A DNA stretch of 64,000 nt from M1-B18 sp048264125 (GTDB lineage: Bacteria; Bacillota; Clostridia; Peptostreptococcales; Natronincolaceae). The DNA lies in the NCBI GenBank assembly GCA_048264125.1, contig JBLXDM010000002.1, forward strand, positions 372,001 through 436,000, read 5' to 3'. The position numbers and the translations under genes are program-made. The notes under the pieces were generated by a model. It was given only the letters and a program-made list of their open reading frames with translations. It had not been told where the DNA came from and did not search any database. Below, piece by piece: positions 60,872-64,000 of the stretch (position 1 is the stretch's first letter; every line of letters starts with the position of its first letter).

Positions 60872-62473
60872 TTAACCCCTCATTAGTCCTACCTTGTTCA
60901 ACAGCTTGGAAAGCTTGCCTCCGCCCGGCAGTAGCTCAAAATCCTCCTTGGTGAGGGTCTTAGTCACCAGCAGCATACAGCCATACACAGCTATACCGAT
61001 TAAGATAGACAGAACCGTTGATATGCTTGAACCCGCCAATGGCATAAACAGCATATATCCTAGTTTAACTACAATACCCATGGTTAATGCAGAAATAATG
61101 GGCTTGATGAAAATATTATATAGATGAAATTCTGTATTTGTATACTTCTTAACAGCAATGAAATTCAGAACAGATGCCACCAAATATGCAAAAACAGTAC
61201 CAAGGGCCGCCCCTTTGACGTTTAATGCCGGTATTCCCGTCAGCACATAGGTGACAACCAGCTTTACCCCTGCTCCTATCATTAGGTTTCGCACGGGAAT
61301 AACCGGTTTGCCTAAGCCCTGAAGTATACCTGTAAGGGTTTGCACCTGTGTAAGGAATAAAACTGCTATGGAAAGATACAGCAATATCTCTCCTACTGAT
61401 GCGGGCTCCTTGGGATATAGCAGCTGCATTATGGGGCTGGACAATACCGCCAAGCCTACTGCAGCAGGCAAGCCTATCAAAAGAGATATTCTAAAGGCCG
61501 ATTGGGTATCCTTCTTTATGCTTTCTGTTTCTCCCTTAGTTACAGACTCCGAAATTACCGGAACAATACTTGCCGCCAACGCCACCGTCAGCACCTGCGG
61601 TAAATTAATCAAGGTTACCGCCATACCTGTTAATTGCCCAAATAGCTTATTTGCTGCTTCATATGTAAAGCCTATCTCCTGCAGCCTTCGCAGAACAATC
61701 AGAGAATCGACCATTGATATCAGTGGAAGAACTGAGGCTCCTATGGTTATGGGAATCGATATTTTAAATAAATCTCGTACTACTCCAGTAAAGGTGTCTT
61801 CTTCACCTAGGCTTGCAATTTCAGGATTTTGGAGCTGCTTTCTTTTGTGTACTATAAAAATCCACACCATAACCAACAGACCAGTTATTCCACCAATGGT
61901 TGCACCAAAGGAGGCTCCTGCCGCCGCCAGCTCTACGCTTCTCCTCATTAGGACAATTGCCAGCGTCAGCCCTATGATAACCCTACCAAACTGCTCTACA
62001 ACCTGTGATATGGCTGAAGGCACCATGTTTTGCATCCCTTGAAAATAGCCTCTAAAGGCCGCCATCAGAGAAACAAAGAATAACGCTGGAGCCAATGCTA
62101 AAACAGCATAATATGCATTTGGACTCTCTATTATATTATCAACAAAATACCTTGCCCCCAAAGCCAAGCCTATTGAACTGATGGAACCAATGATTAATAG
62201 CAGGATAAAGGACACCTTAAACACCTGATAAGCTCCCTTATGATTTTCCTTTGCCCTCTTCTCCGATACAAGCTTCGATATTGCCGTTGGAAAACCGGCT
62301 GCCGAAAAGGCCAGCAGGAAGGTATATATTGGATACCCTACCTGATAATACCCTAATCCATCTGATTCTATTATCCAGCCTAAGGGAATTCTGAAAAAAG
62401 CCCCTATAACCTTTACTATCATTCCTGCAATTCCCAGTATAGCTGCACCCTTTAAGAAGCTATCCTTCTTCAT
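60872..62473 (-). CDS. spoVB: SpoVB/MATE-type lipid flippase
   Basis: 533 residues, with about fourteen membrane segments of the MviN/MATE (MOP) superfamily. It starts FLKGAAILGIAGMIVKVIGA FFRIPLG, followed by GYYQVGYPIYTFLLAFSAAG, as in SpoVB, which is needed for cortex precursor export. Many Clostridia have several paralogues; the position between spoVT and mazG fits SpoVB or its YabM relative. In Bacillus yabM occupies this place, so the name is not certain. Confidence 0.88.
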   Translation of the reverse strand: MKKDSFLKGAAILGIAGMIVKVIGAFFRIPLGWIIESDGLGYYQVGYPIYTFLLAFSAAGFPTAISKLVSEKRAKENHKGAYQVFKVSFILLLIIGSISSIGLALGARYFVDNIIESPNAYYAVLALAPALFFVSLMAAFRGYFQGMQNMVPSAISQVVEQFGRVIIGLTLAIVLMRRSVELAAAGASFGATIGGITGLLVMVWIFIVHKRKQLQNPEIASLGEEDTFTGVVRDLFKISIPITIGASVLPLISMVDSLIVLRRLQEIGFTYEAANKLFGQLTGMAVTLINLPQVLTVALAASIVPVISESVTKGETESIKKDTQSAFRISLLIGLPAAVGLAVLSSPIMQLLYPKEPASVGEILLYLSIAVLFLTQVQTLTGILQGLGKPVIPVRNLMIGAGVKLVVTYVLTGIPALNVKGAALGTVFAYLVASVLNFIAVKKYTNTEFHLYNIFIKPIISALTMGIVVKLGYMLFMPLAGSSISTVLSILIGIAVYGCMLLVTKTLTKEDFELLPGGGKLSKLLNKVGLMRG

Positions 62474-62584
62474 TTGCTTATTCCTCCTACTCCCATTTAA
62501 GTCAAAATTAATTATAGCAGACTTTTACCTAATAGTATAGTCAAGAGGTGTGTGTGATAAACAAATACCAACACATAAACAAAA

Positions 62585-62607
62585 CCCCCAGGCCTTGGGC
62601 CTGAGGG
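62585..62607 (-). terminator. spoVT terminator
   Basis: CCC-CAGGCC pairs with GGCCTG-GGG, followed by GGTTTTGTTT on the minus strand, 6 bases past the spoVT stop. Confidence 0.85.
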
Positions 62608-62612
62608 AAATC

Positions 62613-63164
62613 TTACTGCTCCATCTGCTTTGAAAGAAATGCTGCTGCTGTTAGTGCTATCTTTTTCTCTGTTTCACCCATTGCCACTCCTTTATCCTTT
62701 GAACAAAGGATAACAGTTCCTATTGGGTCACCCTGTGTTACGATCGGTGCTATCACCTGAGAGGTGTACTTGTTGTCCTCGGTTTCATCCGAAACCAAGG
62801 TATAATGGGGATCATTTGTGTTGACTACAATAACCTCTCTATCCTCCATAAGCTTCTCCAGAGACTTGCTTACTCTTTTGTCTAGATATTCCTTTTTGGA
62901 GGCACCTGCAACTGCTATGATGGTGTCTCTATCCGTTATAACTGCAATATGACCCAACGCTTCCTGTAATGATTCCGCATACTCGTTTGCAAATTCACTT
63001 AACTCGCCAATTGGAGAGTATTTCTTTAATATTACTTCCCCTTCTCTGTCGGTAAATATTTCTAGAGGGTCGCCTTCTCTAATTCTAAGAGTCCTACGAA
63101 TCTCCTTTGGAATTACTACTCTCCCCAGATCATCAATACGTCTTACTATTCCTGTTGCCTTCAC
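62613..63164 (-). CDS. spoVT: stage V sporulation regulator SpoVT
   Basis: 183 residues. The N-terminal AbrB-type DNA-binding domain reads MKATGIVRRIDDLGRVVIPK, then EIRRTLRIREGDPLEIF. The C-terminal GAF-like domain contains HIAVITDRDTIIAVAGASKK. It tunes sigma-G-dependent genes in the forespore. The ribosome binding site is AGGAGG. A sigma-G-like promoter lies upstream. Confidence 0.96.
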   Translation of the reverse strand: MKATGIVRRIDDLGRVVIPKEIRRTLRIREGDPLEIFTDREGEVILKKYSPIGELSEFANEYAESLQEALGHIAVITDRDTIIAVAGASKKEYLDKRVSKSLEKLMEDREVIVVNTNDPHYTLVSDETEDNKYTSQVIAPIVTQGDPIGTVILCSKDKGVAMGETEKKIALTAAAFLSKQMEQ

Positions 63165-63210
63165 TCATATTACCTCCTAAAATTAAGTAGAGTATTTTTA
63201 AATGTATCAA

Positions 63211-63240
63211 TATTATTAAACCTTAACCACTTTTTTATGC
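63211..63240 (-). promoter_or_regulatory. candidate sigma-G promoter of spoVT
   Basis: On the minus strand GCATA (63236-63240), an 18-base spacer and AATAATA (63211-63217) match the sigma-G boxes GHATR and CATNHTA except for the first base of the -10. spoVT is a known sigma-G gene. Confidence 0.5.
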
Positions 63241-63371
63241 ATTTGAGGAAATTTTTATCCTGTATGGGGAATTTATTGAAATTTAAGTGGTATACCAGTT
63301 TTAGCTAATATATTATACATTTTTTTCTAGCATTATTATTTTAAGCAATATTTCAAAAGGTATCCCTACTT

Positions 63372-63408
63372 TTAGTGAATAGTTAATAACGAATAGTGTA
63401 TAGTGATT
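63372..63408 (+). repeat. TAGTGAATAG-type intergenic repeat
   Basis: TTAGTGAATAGTTAATAACG followed by AATAGTGTATAGTGATT. It lies between the spoVT promoter region and the terminator of the parvulin gene. Confidence 0.6.
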
Positions 63409-63435
63409 AAAAACCGTAGAGAATAGTCTAGAAGG

Positions 63436-63454
63436 CGCTAGTGAACAGTAGTGC
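63436..63454 (+). repeat. TAGTGAATAG-type repeat, diverged copy
   Basis: GCGCTAGTGAACAGTAGTG, close to the GCGTTAGTGAATAGTGAATA form. The parvulin terminator starts 12 bases later. Confidence 0.55.
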
Positions 63455-63465
63455 AGAAACAAAAA

Positions 63466-63485
63466 AGAGAAGCCTTAGCTTCTCT
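63466..63485 (-). terminator. terminator of the parvulin gene
   Basis: AGAGAAGC pairs with GCTTCTCT around CTTA, with a T-run on the minus strand, 12 bases past the stop. Confidence 0.85.
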
Positions 63486-63497
63486 GCAATCAATATT

Positions 63498-64000
63498 TTA
63501 TAGCTCTTCTTTTCTAGTTACCTCTGCCTTTTCCACAAGCTCTTCTATATGCTTTTGGAATTCCATACTTACAAGGTATTCGGTAATATTTGCCTTTACA
63601 TTTGCAAATTCTTCTCTGCCCAGGACCTTATCCTCTACATAGATGATATGGAATCCAAAGGTTGATTCTACTGGCTCGCTGATTTCACCGATTTCCGTAG
63701 CAAAGGCAACATCCTCAAATTCCTTTACCATTTCATTTCTCTTGAAATAGCCTAAATCTCCGCCATTTACTGCTGTGCCTGTGTCCTCTGAATACTCCTT
63801 AGCCAGCGTTGCAAAGTCTTCCCCTCTGGTAAGCCTGTCATATAGCTCATCAGCCAATAGGGCATCGCTAACCAAAATATGGCTTGCCTTTACTTCATCC
63901 AGGTCAAACATATCAATATTCTCGTTATAGAAGGCCTCTGCATCGGCATCAGTAACCGCCAGAACATCCTGTATACTTTCACGGTATTGATAAATAATTG
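63498..64000 (-). CDS. parvulin-type peptidyl-prolyl isomerase (PrsA/SurA-like), C-terminal part
   Basis: The frame stays open to the right edge, so the N-terminus lies outside the window. The visible ~167 residues hold a SurA-type linker (TDADAEAFYNENIDMFDLDE) and a complete rotamase domain: VKASHILVSDALLADELYDR, LAKEYSEDTGTAVNGGDLGY F, and the typical GEISEPVESTFGFHII. It folds exported proteins outside the membrane, as PrsA does. An ATG at 63911 is inside the protein and not the start. A parvulin before spoVT is the usual Clostridia order. Confidence 0.93.
   Translation of the reverse strand, partial: IIYQYRESIQDVLAVTDADAEAFYNENIDMFDLDEVKASHILVSDALLADELYDRLTRGEDFATLAKEYSEDTGTAVNGGDLGYFKRNEMVKEFEDVAFATEIGEISEPVESTFGFHIIYVEDKVLGREEFANVKANITEYLVSMEFQKHIEELVEKAEVTRKEEL

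Overview
The window comes from a low-GC Gram-positive, endospore-forming anaerobe of the class Clostridia. The evidence is spoIIE, spoVT, spoVB, yabP/yabQ, a SpoIID-type protein, a parvulin next to spoVT, strong AGGAGG ribosome binding sites, and a cell surface built on S-layer homology (SLH) proteins. The gene content resembles Alkaliphilus and its relatives; the genus is an inference. No rRNA, tRNA, CRISPR array or phage block was seen.

Layout. (1) 1-4.6 kb is a decaying accessory zone: a small membrane protein, a phospholipase A2-like cysteine-rich protein, a REP-associated Y1 transposase (RAYT) bounded by inverted REP sequences, solo REPs, and two damaged genes beside REPs (a frameshifted TPR/ST7-like gene and a truncated HI0074-type gene). 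(2) 4.6-12.7 kb holds an RND efflux operon (adaptor, pump, TetR) convergent with a tandem pair of TolC-like proteins, then a lipoprotein. (3) 12.9-32.9 kb is a cell-envelope region: the presumed major S-layer protein, pyrG, a CtpA-type protease, two SLH proteins, a 1975-residue TIG-repeat protein, a stalk-domain protein and an SLH-only protein. (4) spoIIE at 33-35.3 kb, preceded by an unlisted 29-codon ORF. (5) 35.7-39.4 kb is an unusual three-gene block: a nitrilase-fold enzyme, a winged-helix protein, and a STAND-like helix-turn-helix/TPR protein without an NTPase. A transglutaminase lipoprotein follows. (6) 41.5-52 kb is a catabolic island: thiolase, SDR reductase, membrane protein, AtoDA-type CoA transferase, acetyl-CoA hydrolase/transferase-family protein, beta-keto acid cleavage enzyme (BKACE), ketopantoate-reductase-family dehydrogenase, GntP-like permease and a divergent sigma-54 activator. 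A consensus -24/-12 promoter lies in front of the permease. (7) 52-64 kb is the conserved ppx-yabR-divIC-yabQ-yabP-spoIID-rqcP-hup-mazG-spoVB-spoVT-parvulin block, interrupted by one chemoreceptor gene with a structured leader.

How the genes work together. The catabolic island reads as one sigma-54-controlled route. An organic acid is imported and oxidised to a beta-keto acid. BKACE cleaves it with acetyl-CoA to acetoacetate plus a new acyl-CoA. CoA transferases and thiolase return the carbon to acetyl-CoA. The acid itself is not identifiable from sequence. The envelope block couples surface proteins with a processing protease. Several intergenic regions carry a dispersed TAGTGAATAG-type repeat that brackets transcription terminators and often starts at stop codons. 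Everything here is read from sequence alone; no homology search was run.
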